From a virus: a stretch of 36,689 nucleotides of DNA. The position numbers and the translations under genes are program-made. Below, one piece after another: positions 13,740-21,958 of the stretch; the stretch's first letter is position 1; every line of letters begins with the position of its first letter. The DNA lies in IMG/VR virus record IMGVR_UViG_3300025009_000266, positions 1 through 36,689 of that record. One strand, written 5' to 3'. The notes under the pieces are model-generated. The model worked only from the letters and a program-made list of their open reading frames with translations, searched no databases and was not told the DNA's origin.

Positions 13740-13807
13740 TATAAATTTTTCTCACAAGCAGCCGGATATGGCTGTCTCCGCTAACCAGGAGAAACATTAA
13801 TTGCGTG

Positions 13808-13837
13808 GGACCCGGCGTTCTTTCCGGGTCCTTTTTT
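13808..13837 (+). terminator. Rho-independent terminator of the early operon
   Basis: GGACCCGG (13808-13815) pairs with CCGGGTCC (13824-13831) around an 8-nt loop, followed by six T (13832-13837). It is a textbook intrinsic terminator 70 bp after the KilA-N stop. Confidence 0.85.
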
Positions 13838-13897
13838 AAAATGTGATATGTCGTTTGTAAATATTGTTTAACTTTAATGTGCAATACAAATCTAACT

Positions 13898-14527
13898 ATG
13901 AAAAGAACAGCAATGAATTTAGTTTTTACCTTACTTGTGCTCATCTTATTAAATGGGTGTAATGAGAGGCGACCGATCTCAAGCTTCCAGATACCGGAGG
14001 AGATTGAGGCTCCGGATACTACTTGGCTGCCCGGAGGACTATTTATGGGGATGTCTGAAACTCAACTGCGGGGTCATATAAAAAAGAATCCAAAGCTATT
14101 TTATGCCGATAAGAAAGATCCGATGAATTACGTGCACACAAGAATCGGGGAACAGGACTACAGTATGGATATCAGCCTGTACAATGGGAAGCTTAAGTCG
14201 ATCTTTTACATGGGAGAGACTACCTGGAAGGGAGTTGAAGACCAAGGATTAAGGGATCAGTACAATGTCGTGTATAATCTGATAAAAGGGCTTAACAACT
14301 ATACATTTTTTGAGGACACTTACAAGAAGAAGGTTGGTGCGGACTGGCCATATTCAGTTCCGTTTAACGATATTGTTTTCATGGCTGAGTTTAACAAGAA
14401 GGATGCAGGTTATTTTCTGGTATCGATATCTAGCTATGAAGTTAAGTTGTCGATTGATATAAACTTCAACGGCAAAACCGAAGGATATGAGTCGACGTTA
14501 AGCAAGGGTGTATATTTTGATAGGTAA
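13898..14527 (+). CDS. Lipoprotein, probable moron
   Basis: A 209-aa secreted protein from the Met at 13898 (an upstream in-frame Met at 13877 gives a poor signal peptide start). The N-terminus MKRTAMNLVFTLLVLILLNGC is a lipoprotein signal with lipobox and lipidated Cys21. The mature part (LPGGLFMGMSETQLRGHIKKN, repeated beta-like segments) has no recognised family. The gene stands alone between a strong terminator and a hairpin, in an orientation opposite to the next module: the layout of a moron expressed from the lysogen. A cell-surface or periplasmic effect on the host, such as exclusion, is plausible. Confidence 0.7.
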   Translation: MKRTAMNLVFTLLVLILLNGCNERRPISSFQIPEEIEAPDTTWLPGGLFMGMSETQLRGHIKKNPKLFYADKKDPMNYVHTRIGEQDYSMDISLYNGKLKSIFYMGETTWKGVEDQGLRDQYNVVYNLIKGLNNYTFFEDTYKKKVGADWPYSVPFNDIVFMAEFNKKDAGYFLVSISSYEVKLSIDINFNGKTEGYESTLSKGVYFDR

Positions 14528-14556
14528 CTAACCCCTGGCCAAAGCCTGGGGTTAGT
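14527..14556. terminator. Probable bidirectional terminator between convergent genes
   Basis: ACTAACCCC (14527-14535) with GGGGTTAGT (14548-14556), perfect 9-bp stem, between the stop codons of the convergent lipoprotein and gp37-like genes. T-tracts are weak on both sides. Confidence 0.6.
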
Positions 14557-14572
14557 GATCATGTTTCGGGAT

Positions 14573-15016
14573 CTAAGAATCGGGATCGGTGATTGCTTCG
14601 GCCATGGAGCAGGCGAAGGTTACGGTGTAGATCTTCACTCCCACTTCATTAATGGTTTTGATTGTTGAAACGCGCTCGAGGCCACGAAAGGTGTCGCCGG
14701 TCATTCCGCGCAGGGCGAAGGTGACAGCTTTGACAATAGTGAAGTGTGCGAAGGCACGTTCGATCTGAGTTGCAGGTGCATTACCCGTATTGTGCCTGGT
14801 ATCGAAGCCGAGCTTTATGATTACCTGTGCCTTGCCGGGCTGAACGGAAGGTTCCTTAATGGGGATCCACTCGGGTACCTGCACGCTTATAAGCGCGCAC
14901 GGGAAGGCGACAGGGGGATTCTCATAAACCTCGAGCTGGCCATAATCTTCGTCGACCCAGCGTATGCCGGTTACTTTTGTGAGCTTATCGTGAGCTGCCT
15001 TAAATAGTACATCCAT
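14573..15016 (-). CDS. Mu gp37-like (DUF1834) connector/tail protein
   Basis: A 147-aa protein with the DUF1834 pattern of Mu-like phages: MDVLFKAAHDKLTKV, VDEDYGQLEVYENPPVAFPCALISVQ, and a long alternating beta region ending VGVKIYTVTFACS. In this group it is placed at the head-tail junction. It is last in the minus-strand packaging/head operon, 4 bp after the G-like gene, and ends at the convergent hairpin. Confidence 0.72.
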   Translation of the reverse strand: MDVLFKAAHDKLTKVTGIRWVDEDYGQLEVYENPPVAFPCALISVQVPEWIPIKEPSVQPGKAQVIIKLGFDTRHNTGNAPATQIERAFAHFTIVKAVTFALRGMTGDTFRGLERVSTIKTINEVGVKIYTVTFACSMAEAITDPDS

Positions 15017-15020
15017 GGTT

Positions 15021-15590
15021 TTATTGTTTTATGGTAAATGATCCTTTAAGTGATTTTGTAAATGCATTATTGAAGAAGACTACAATACGCCCGGAGAGAG
15101 CCCGGGAATTACCCAGGAACTGGCGTTTCGGCATCTTAATTGTGAGGCGCTTCTTTTTAGTGAGGGCAAGATGCTTCCAGAATTCCTTCTTTCCGCCGGA
15201 CTCCTTATACTTGAACCAGGCAAACTTACGCATCTTATCAGTGACCTTCGGATGAAGCGTTCCTCCTTCGTTATGAATACGGCCATACTCGGCAATATTT
15301 TCAGGTACTCCCACAATTACAGCACCCTGATCGGCACGGAAGACTGTGCCTGATTTCTGAAGCCTGCCGGATTGTTTACCTATCAGTACTCCCCTTCCGG
15401 GTCCGTCATCGTTTTTACGTGGAGCCCATTTATCAATATTATTCTCATCTTTCTGAAAGCCTCCTTTTTCGAAGTTCTCCTCCATAAAGTTAATGGCAAT
15501 ACGGGCTATGGCCCTGGGAGAAGAAGCCAGGGTTCTGTTCATGTCGGCCATTATGCGCTGCGAAAGCTCGCGCCCGTTACGGATGTTCAT
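15021..15590 (-). CDS. Mu gpG-like virion morphogenesis protein
   Basis: A 189-aa protein of the phage virion morphogenesis family: N-terminal RIMADMNRTLASSPRAIARIAINFMEENFEKGGF, then WAPRKND, LIGKQSGRLQKSG, YGRIHNEGG and the basic KMPKRQFLGNS segment, the typical order in gpG. It works in head completion or tail attachment. Its start overlaps the stop of the F-like gene (ATGA), showing coupling. Confidence 0.85.
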   Translation of the reverse strand: MNIRNGRELSQRIMADMNRTLASSPRAIARIAINFMEENFEKGGFQKDENNIDKWAPRKNDDGPGRGVLIGKQSGRLQKSGTVFRADQGAVIVGVPENIAEYGRIHNEGGTLHPKVTDKMRKFAWFKYKESGGKKEFWKHLALTKKKRLTIKMPKRQFLGNSRALSGRIVVFFNNAFTKSLKGSFTIKQ

Positions 15591-16954
15591 AAGCCTATTG
15601 CCTTAAGAGGTTCATAGTTTTTTAAGGTCAGATCCTTACGGGTGAGCACGCATCTGTTTCCGGACTTCAGGAAAATAACAGACTTAAAGCGTGGATCGGT
15701 AAGGTACCCGGAGAGAGAACTGATAATTGCCTGACGGCTGACACCTGCAGCCAGGTCGACAGTGAATGTACCGGCAACCGGGAGCCCTGCCGCAACAGCC
15801 TTACTGATATCAGCAGCTGCAGCAGCCTCTGTGAAGTTTGTTTTGATACCCTGTAAAAGGGCTGTAGCCTGAACTTTATCCTGGCGGAGCAGGACAACCT
15901 GGCTGCCAAGCTTTGAAAGTTCGCGGGCAATTCGGAGATCTGATCCGAGGGGAACAAACCCGGGCTCCTGGTGTATGGATCCGCCGGCATCATTAAGTAC
16001 AGATATTGTCTGATACTTCTTTTGTAGTTCTTTGTATTTCGGGATCTGTGCCTGGTAATGATCGTCACCTTCGAACTTACGGACCGTGGCAAAGGTTTTG
16101 CTTTTACTGATGCCTTTGGAGGTGAAGTAAGGGTGGGACTCATTATAGATCATGCCTGACTTGCCGACGTTATTATCGAAGAGCTCGGGGATCTCTGGCA
16201 ACTCCCCGGATCCCACAAGGGAGGCGCTCGTGGGTGCTGCATCGGTTGGTCTTGCACGACAGCGGCAGCCCCAGCCGTTGGGTGGATAATATGTATCCCA
16301 GAAAGGATCATTAATTGGCTTTATTATGCCATTTAATTCCTTATGCGATTCCCTTACCTGGCTGTCGCCTGCAGTACGGTACTCGAGGTTAGGGAAGATG
16401 TCGGCTGTATCTTCAAATTCTTTCCAGCGTTTTGCTGCCAGACCACTATTGACGGCATTGTTATATTCGGTATAAAGCCAGTTGCTGTTATATTGTTCAT
16501 CGAGGCCCAGGGCTGTGGCCCGGTACTCGTCAATATTGGCACGGAAAGTTTTAAAGTCGATTACTTTACCATCGTCGCCAATAAGCATCTTGCTCATATC
16601 AGAGAGCTGCTGGTATGACTTTGCACCTGCAAAACGATAGAGGTTTTTGTTTACCTGGTCGACGAAATTATAGTCGGGGGTATCAAAACTGATGTTCTGA
16701 GGAGCCTGAAAGCTGCTATTAAATCCTTTTTTAAGATCGTTTAGTGTAAGGTCGAAGAGATCGCGATCGAGATCGTCGGGTTTAAGTTCGCCGGACTGAA
16801 GACGATCGAGGACTTTTGTTAGTTTTGTTTGCCAGGAGTCGAGACCTGAGGGGGGATCGGAAAGAAGAATAACCCCCTCTGCCCTGCGGGCATCTCCCCC
16901 TGAAGGGGGAGTAATCCCTACTCCAAAGTAAAGCTTGTTAATACCATCTGACAT
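15587..16954 (-). CDS. Mu gpF-like minor head protein with C-terminal nuclease-like domain
   Basis: A 455-aa protein. Residues 45-250 are the Mu F-like head morphogenesis domain, with the diagnostic YYPPNGWGCRCRARP (222-236). Residues about 325-445 form an extra alpha/beta domain (LRIARELSKLGSQVVLL, QGIKTNFTEA, DLAAGVSRQAIISSLSGYL, FKSVIFLKSG) resembling the phage barnase/EndoU/ColicinE5-D/RelE-like (PBECR) nuclease domains known to be fused to F proteins. The N-terminus (residues 13-27) is encoded by an inserted GC mini-repeat (16871-16914). The domain match is by eye and needs profile support. Confidence 0.82.
   Translation of the reverse strand: MSDGINKLYFGVGITPPSGGDARRAEGVILLSDPPSGLDSWQTKLTKVLDRLQSGELKPDDLDRDLFDLTLNDLKKGFNSSFQAPQNISFDTPDYNFVDQVNKNLYRFAGAKSYQQLSDMSKMLIGDDGKVIDFKTFRANIDEYRATALGLDEQYNSNWLYTEYNNAVNSGLAAKRWKEFEDTADIFPNLEYRTAGDSQVRESHKELNGIIKPINDPFWDTYYPPNGWGCRCRARPTDAAPTSASLVGSGELPEIPELFDNNVGKSGMIYNESHPYFTSKGISKSKTFATVRKFEGDDHYQAQIPKYKELQKKYQTISVLNDAGGSIHQEPGFVPLGSDLRIARELSKLGSQVVLLRQDKVQATALLQGIKTNFTEAAAAADISKAVAAGLPVAGTFTVDLAAGVSRQAIISSLSGYLTDPRFKSVIFLKSGNRCVLTRKDLTLKNYEPLKAIGL
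16871..16914. repeat. GC-palindromic mini-repeat in the F gene
   Basis: The segment starts AACCCCCTCTGCCCTGCGGG and contains a GCCC/GGGC hairpin followed by CTCCCCC-TGAA-GGGGGAG. It is a second variant of the dispersed palindromes in this window. It is translated in frame near the N-terminus of the F-like protein. Confidence 0.7.
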
Positions 16955-16974
16955 GGCCTGAGCAGGGTCAGGCC

Positions 16975-18300
16975 TTAGCGAAAAAAACTGAACAGCTGGC
17001 TAAAAAAGGAACGGCGGAGGGCGGAGGGCTTAGGGCTGAAGGGTGCTGATAATTTTGTGGTATCAGGATCCTTCTCCGTATCGGGATCGGCTCCCGGATC
17101 GGAACCGGAGAGGGCTGCAGCTGCTGCCTGAACGGCGGCATCTTTAGCGGCCTTAAGCTCGTTGTAGTTGGCCGGTTTTGGTATGCCGTATGTTTCATAA
17201 AAATAGTCGTCGTCGACAGGTACCCGCTGAGCCACCTGCATGTCGATTATTATCTTCTTACCCTTGGCGTCAATATTATCCTCTTCCTTGTAGCTCCACT
17301 TGCCTTCGCCGACAGGGAGGCCATGAAGGGCAAGCATAGGATTGAGCTTGTCGTTAAGGATGCGGGTAATGTAGCGGCGATCGCTCATATGCATCTCCTG
17401 CTCAACTGCAGAATGGATTTTCCCTTGAGCGTACCCTGATCCGGGAGTGTCGAGGGTAGTCATGGTATTGCCAAGTATCCTTACTGACATTGCCTCGTTA
17501 CAGGCATTTTTGAGCTTATCATAAAGTGATCCGTCGCCTGCAGAGGTGGCATATTTGAGATCGAGCTCAGTGCCTTCAGGTATTATTATATTGGCGGCCC
17601 CTCCGGCTGCACTAAGAGCGGCCTCGAGCTGCTGCCGCGACTTTTCATCGTAGGCATTGTATTTGCCGACTTTCCAGGGCATACCGAAAATTTCGGCATA
17701 TTGTGCCCAGTCGCCAAAATTACCGCGCTTATATATTACATATTGTGCAGTGGAGAGCAAAAGGCCATGCTGTTTCCAGGTACCTGACTCGAGGAGCCAG
17801 GGAGCCCGGGCCTTATCGTTGCGGTAGGCGATACCGGTTGTGTCGGACTGCTGCGAAAGAACCAGGCCGGCTTTATGTTCGACGTTTTTACGGGGGACAA
17901 GCTCGCATGTAAAATTACCATTATCGTCATAAGAGAATTCGAGGAGGGTATGACCCCAGAACTTGGCATTCATAAGCTCGGTGAGAGCTGTTTCGAACCA
18001 TCCCTTTTCCTGCAGCTCGTTTACCTGGTCGATGATCTTTTTATTTGCAGTAAATATAAGGGGTGAGTTTGTAACTGACATTATCCGCTTATCAATAATG
18101 GATCCAAGGTGACCATCGAGAAGCAGATCTTCATAGAGATCATATAAAAGGATCCTCCGGGGGATATCAGATTCAGCTGACCGCATGGCAAGGCGCCAGG
18201 TGCCAATATCCTGAGTTGTACGCTGTATGGGTTTAACAACAATATTCTGAATTACAGGCTGGCTGTTTTTCTTTGATTTTTGATTGACTTGTGTCTTCAT
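16975..18300 (-). CDS. DUF935 (Mu gp29-like) portal protein
   Basis: A 441-aa portal of the Mu gp29/DUF935 family: GTWRLAMRSAESDIPRRILLYDLYEDLLLDGHLGSIIDKR, FWGHTLLEFSYD, FGMPWKVGKYNAYDEKSRQQLEAAL, and IHSAVEQEMHMSDRRYITRILNDKLNPML. It forms the dodecameric ring through which DNA enters the head. The C-terminal 60 residues are Ala/Pro/Asp-rich and poorly conserved-looking. It lies between the gp36-like and F-like genes on the minus strand. Confidence 0.9.
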   Translation of the reverse strand: MKTQVNQKSKKNSQPVIQNIVVKPIQRTTQDIGTWRLAMRSAESDIPRRILLYDLYEDLLLDGHLGSIIDKRIMSVTNSPLIFTANKKIIDQVNELQEKGWFETALTELMNAKFWGHTLLEFSYDDNGNFTCELVPRKNVEHKAGLVLSQQSDTTGIAYRNDKARAPWLLESGTWKQHGLLLSTAQYVIYKRGNFGDWAQYAEIFGMPWKVGKYNAYDEKSRQQLEAALSAAGGAANIIIPEGTELDLKYATSAGDGSLYDKLKNACNEAMSVRILGNTMTTLDTPGSGYAQGKIHSAVEQEMHMSDRRYITRILNDKLNPMLALHGLPVGEGKWSYKEEDNIDAKGKKIIIDMQVAQRVPVDDDYFYETYGIPKPANYNELKAAKDAAVQAAAAALSGSDPGADPDTEKDPDTTKLSAPFSPKPSALRRSFFSQLFSFFR

Positions 18301-18320
18301 GGGAGGTCCCTTTGATATTG

Positions 18321-18737
18321 TTAGTAGTGATTAGTGCGTTTGTCGTTACTTGACATGAGGATCTCGTTATTTGTAACATCATCGTCATTAAGCTCGAGAT
18401 CGGGAGGATTTACCTTACCGGACTGGATCTGTTCGCACCAGCGGACCGCACGTTCATAACGGGCTTTCTTGCTTTCGAAATCGATACCCGGGTTGCTGAG
18501 GTTGATCAGATGCCAGACGGCCATATCGCGGCAAAGGAGAACAACGAGCTTATTGCGCTCCGTTCCTGTCTTCGCAAAGATTGTACTTACTAAGTATTTA
18601 GGAGAAAGGAATCCTTTCATTTCTTCCTCTGCTGCATCGAGGGCAAACTGGGGGAAGGTATCGTCTTCGCGGGTGATTGCATCGAGCTGTTCGGGATAGA
18701 TAGCCGTAAGCAGATCGTTTGTGGTTAAGAATGACAT
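18321..18737 (-). CDS. Mu gp36-like (DUF1320) head-tail connector protein
   Basis: A 138-aa protein starting MSFLTTNDLLTAIYPEQLDAIT, typical of DUF1320 (gp36), with the helical middle AEEEMKGFLSPKYLV and C-terminal ARYERAVRWCEQIQSGKVNPPDL. I chose the ATG at 18737, one base after the terminase stop (TGATATG), over the longer in-frame Met at 18776 inside the terminase gene. In Mu this gene lies after the capsid gene; here it is between terminase and portal. Confidence 0.78.
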   Translation of the reverse strand: MSFLTTNDLLTAIYPEQLDAITREDDTFPQFALDAAEEEMKGFLSPKYLVSTIFAKTGTERNKLVVLLCRDMAVWHLINLSNPGIDFESKKARYERAVRWCEQIQSGKVNPPDLELNDDDVTNNEILMSSNDKRTNHY

Positions 18738-18738
18738 A

Positions 18739-20271
18739 TCAGTAACGTTTATTATTTTGATGCCTGGGAACAACATACGGGGGCACGGATGCCCTCACTT
18801 TTGTATTAATGATCCAGATGGCGCCTTCGACAGCATCGGGACCGTCGACGAGGGTCGACAGAGTTGGTTCGACTGCTTCAAACTGTTCTTTGAGTCGCAC
18901 CATATGAGGATTCTTTATTTCTTCTTCATTAAAGATGAGTTTCCCAAGACGGTTCAGTGGTTCGAGATTGCCTTCGATACGTGCGAATTTATCGGGTTTC
19001 TTACGTTCATCCGGGAAAATATTTATTGAATGCTTCTTCTCCCTGGCAAGCTGTGAAAAGAGCGGAATAAATACCTGTTCATAAAAGGGATCCTGAAGGG
19101 AGTTATTTTCGATATAATTGTAAACCTGCGTCTTCTCTTTTACATATTCCTTAAGATCGTAATACCAGCCTACGAAAGAAAGGTTAACAACATGCTCGAG
19201 ATAACATGTGATGATGTAGAACTTATCGTCTTTCCCCCCTACCAGGACAATTGTTTTATAGCAGGCGCCGCTTTTCCCTTTTGCCTCTTTGTTCGACGGA
19301 GCTGGATCGCCATAGGCAATAAGAAACTTAAACACGGATAATGGAGGTACTTTTCCCCAGGTGATATCTTTAAAGACCGTTCCCTCTGTAACAGGATTGT
19401 TGAAATATTCGCTCTGTCCTGATGCATAGGAGACTTTTGAGAGCATCCAGTTAATGTCTTTCAGAGTAAACCGTTCCTTCCATGAGATCTCTCCTCTTTT
19501 ATTCACTATGTTAATTGTCTGGCTGAAATCGGCTTTCTCAATTGCCCTGGTGATTATAGAATCTTTTGCAATAATGTTGCCCTTGAAGAGGATGCGTTTT
19601 GAATGATCGAGCGACATTGCAGGAATGGCAGCCCTCTCGATCCATTTCCATACTTTATTCAGACGTGCCGGATTCATGCATACTTCATCGTCGTCGGCAT
19701 CGTCGAACTCGAGCCAATCGGGACGTTTCTCTTCATTACGGGTACCACGCGGACTTTGCCCGGTACCAATGGCACGAATAGAACATTTATTATTAAGTAC
19801 CCACCTGCCCTTTGTATAATCCCAGCTTCCGAAGCTCTTCTGAAAACCATAGTCGTTTATAAGGCGTTCATTATCCTCGAGGTTGATGAGCAGGGGAGTA
19901 AGGAGATCGACAGCATTATCGAAACTTTTGCTTATGAAAAGGATATTGAATATACGGCCAGTCATAAGACAGTATATTTTCACCATCATACTGATTGCAG
20001 TTTTCGCATGTTCGCGCGCCCAGGCATCGACAGCATAGGTTGTTTCGTGCTCAAGAACCCAGTTTATTGACTTCTTCTGGAACTTGGCGAAGGGGTGACT
20101 GCAGTAGTTGGGAAAGTAAAAGCGGAACCATTCGGGAGGATCGGCCTCGAGACGGTTTATCCTGGTGCGTTTTTCGGCTTCTGTTTCCCTGGGTATAGGA
20201 GTGGCCCGGCGAAGGTTTTCGCGAAACAGCGCCCATTCCTTGAACTTATCGCGATCGCGCAGCTTAGCCAT
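18739..20271 (-). CDS. Large terminase subunit (Mu gp28-like)
   Basis: A 510-aa packaging motor. The ATPase part shows a Walker A-like AWAREHAKTA (83-92), the segment FNILFISKSFDNAVDLL, the adaptor GTGQSPRGTR and Walker B PDWLEFDDADDDE (184-196). The nuclease part begins with FKFLIAYGDPAPS (D323 as likely metal ligand). Length agrees with Mu-like gp28 proteins. It overlaps the small-subunit gene by 8 bp and is followed directly by the gp36-like gene. Confidence 0.92.
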   Translation of the reverse strand: MAKLRDRDKFKEWALFRENLRRATPIPRETEAEKRTRINRLEADPPEWFRFYFPNYCSHPFAKFQKKSINWVLEHETTYAVDAWAREHAKTAISMMVKIYCLMTGRIFNILFISKSFDNAVDLLTPLLINLEDNERLINDYGFQKSFGSWDYTKGRWVLNNKCSIRAIGTGQSPRGTRNEEKRPDWLEFDDADDDEVCMNPARLNKVWKWIERAAIPAMSLDHSKRILFKGNIIAKDSIITRAIEKADFSQTINIVNKRGEISWKERFTLKDINWMLSKVSYASGQSEYFNNPVTEGTVFKDITWGKVPPLSVFKFLIAYGDPAPSNKEAKGKSGACYKTIVLVGGKDDKFYIITCYLEHVVNLSFVGWYYDLKEYVKEKTQVYNYIENNSLQDPFYEQVFIPLFSQLAREKKHSINIFPDERKKPDKFARIEGNLEPLNRLGKLIFNEEEIKNPHMVRLKEQFEAVEPTLSTLVDGPDAVEGAIWIINTKVRASVPPYVVPRHQNNKRY

Positions 20272-20710
20272 TCATGCGGTGTTTTATATATGCATCTTCC
20301 CATTCGGTTACCTTCTTAGCTGCCGTAATATCGACCTCGCGGAGCCAGTCGGTAAAGTCCATAAACACATCGATGATATCTGCAACACTAAGATTGCTTT
20401 CGAGGTTTCTTGCAGTGGCTGCCAGTTTTGAAAGAGTGTCGGCTTCGCCGCTATCGGCATATCTTTCCCCTTCAGGGCGCTTCTCAACCACCTGGTTGAG
20501 CTCTGCTATTTGCTGGTAGATGCGGCGCAGTTGTTCATCTTTTGTGATGATAATGCTTGATTTAAGACGGTCCCAGTTTTCGGAGGTCTTCCACTTCGAC
20601 AGGGTTTTTTCGGAGATGTTGACAGTTTCGGCAATTTCCTTCTGGCTCTTGCTGGTGCGCAGGAAGAGGGTCTTTGCAAATTCTTTTTTACGCTCGGCTG
20701 CCCGGTTCAT
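20264..20710 (-). CDS. Small terminase subunit (gp27/DUF1804-like)
   Basis: A 148-aa protein with an N-terminal HTH (TSKSQKEIAETVNISEKTLSKWKTSENWD, residues 19-47) and a helical C-terminal oligomerisation region, the typical layout of small terminases of Mu-like phages. It recognises phage DNA for packaging. It is first in the minus-strand packaging/head operon and divergent from the capsid operon. Confidence 0.82.
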   Translation of the reverse strand: MNRAAERKKEFAKTLFLRTSKSQKEIAETVNISEKTLSKWKTSENWDRLKSSIIITKDEQLRRIYQQIAELNQVVEKRPEGERYADSGEADTLSKLAATARNLESNLSVADIIDVFMDFTDWLREVDITAAKKVTEWEDAYIKHRMNG

Positions 20711-20815
20711 AAGCTATATTTTAAGGCAAATTTCAGTTTTAAGATGGGTTAATTGAAATTGAGTTTTTATGATAGGTAGTTAAGCAACCATGATGGCGCA
20801 GTTACTTACACATGA

Positions 20816-20832
20816 TGCAAATACAATTTGCA
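20816..20832. promoter_or_regulatory. Palindromic operator candidate between the late operons
   Basis: TGCAAAT-ACA-ATTTGCA is a perfect 7-3-7 inverted repeat in the 181-bp divergent region. Its right arm contains the TTTG (20827-20830) that serves as the -33 box of the putative capsid-operon promoter, so a bound regulator would control it directly and could control the minus-strand operon too. Confidence 0.6.
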
Positions 20833-20858
20833 GGGGTTAATTTTCATTGAGATTTTTG
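20827..20858 (+). promoter_or_regulatory. Putative late promoter of the capsid operon
   Basis: TTTG (20827-20830), 20 nt, GATTTTTG (20851-20858): one mismatch to TAnnTTTG. It is 33 bp before the protease start. The poor -7 box and the overlapping palindrome suggest dependence on an activator. Confidence 0.45.
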
Positions 20859-20891
20859 TCATGAAATTATAATAACGCACACAGAGCGAAA

Positions 20892-21887
20892 ATGGCAAAA
20901 ACGTTTATTCTGCACGACGAATCGGTGAATACTTTCGGATTCTGGATAAAGACAGAAGGGATAAACCTGGCACAGCTCAGAAAAAATCCGATGATGTTTT
21001 TTATGCATATCAGGCCCGGTGATGAAGGCAACACAGGGAAGGATATGATTCTGCCAATAGGGAAATGGGAAAACATAAGGCTTGAAGACGGGAAGATACT
21101 TGCCGATGCCAATTTTGACCTTAATGATCCTTTTGCCAAGAGCATTTCTGATAAGGTAGAGGGCGGGTTCATAAACATGGCTTCGCTCGGAGTGGGCAAA
21201 CCATGGACCATGAGCGCCGACAAGATCCATCTGAAAGAGGGACAGACCAGACCAACTGTTATTAAGTGCCTTGCTAAAGAGGCGAGCATTGTTGACCTGG
21301 GAGGGAACCTGAATTCGCTCAGGCTTTATGATGAAGCCGGGCAGATGATAACACTAAGCGATGCCGCAGGATGTGCAATTCCATTGATCAACCAAAATGA
21401 CACAAACAAAAACGAAATGAAAAAAGTAATCGGGTATTTGAAACTGGCCGATGATGCCAATGAGGCAGACGTATATCAGGCCATTGTAAAGCTGAGTGAA
21501 AAGGTAACCACCCTGGAGGCTGACAAGATCAGGCTCGAAGGTGAGGTTGTTCAGCTAAAGAGCTCTACAGAGGCCGACCAGAAGATCAAGATCAAAACCC
21601 TGATCGATGGGGCAGTAACTGACCGCAAGATCCTCGAAAAAAGCAGGGCAGATTATGTTGCACTTGCAGAGAAGGATTTTGAGAATACAAAGAAGATCAT
21701 AGACGGCATGCCTGTTATGACCAAACTTGTTGATGGTACCGGCAACCAGGGAAAGAAAGTCAAGTTCGAAGGTAAAAACTGGGATGAGCTTGACAGATCG
21801 GGACAGCTCAATGAGCTCAAGCTTGCTGACATCAGTGCATTTAAGGATCTCTATAAGGAGAAATTCGGGAAGGAATACCAGGAGTAA
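20892..21887 (+). CDS. Mu gpI-like prohead protease/scaffold
   Basis: A 331-aa protein. The N-terminal domain (1-170) has the pattern of Mu I-type prohead proteases (FILHDESVNTFGFWIKTEGI, NPMMFFMHIRPGD, VEGGFINMASLGV, AKEASIVDLGGNLNSLRL). The C-terminal half (175-331) is helical with a coiled coil (VKLSEKVTTLEADKIRLEGEV), matching the overlapping scaffold (Z-type) segment that is released by cleavage. It is first in the plus-strand capsid operon. Confidence 0.85.
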   Translation: MAKTFILHDESVNTFGFWIKTEGINLAQLRKNPMMFFMHIRPGDEGNTGKDMILPIGKWENIRLEDGKILADANFDLNDPFAKSISDKVEGGFINMASLGVGKPWTMSADKIHLKEGQTRPTVIKCLAKEASIVDLGGNLNSLRLYDEAGQMITLSDAAGCAIPLINQNDTNKNEMKKVIGYLKLADDANEADVYQAIVKLSEKVTTLEADKIRLEGEVVQLKSSTEADQKIKIKTLIDGAVTDRKILEKSRADYVALAEKDFENTKKIIDGMPVMTKLVDGTGNQGKKVKFEGKNWDELDRSGQLNELKLADISAFKDLYKEKFGKEYQE

Positions 21888-21904
21888 CAGGTGTCAGGCG
21901 TGAG

Positions 21905-21931
21905 GGATTGCTTCGCTTCGCTCGCAATGAC
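21905..21931. repeat. Host-type palindromic repeat (GGATTGCTTCG family)
   Basis: GGATTGCTTCGCTTCGCTCG then CAATGAC, an imperfect palindrome known as a dispersed intergenic repeat in many bacterial chromosomes. A second copy stands at 33164-33196. It is intergenic here, between protease and the exported protein, and may form an mRNA hairpin. Confidence 0.75.
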
Positions 21932-21958
21932 AATAAAGAAACGAAAATTTAAAAAATC

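Noticed and set aside
11297-14000. A DGR reverse transcriptase near the template-like copy
   Set aside because: No frame on either strand in this part, or anywhere in the window, has the length or YxDD-type motifs of a DGR reverse transcriptase.
18738-18776. Upstream Met (18776) for the gp36-like gene
   Set aside because: That start lies inside the terminase gene; the ATG at 18737, directly after the terminase stop, gives the normal family N-terminus.
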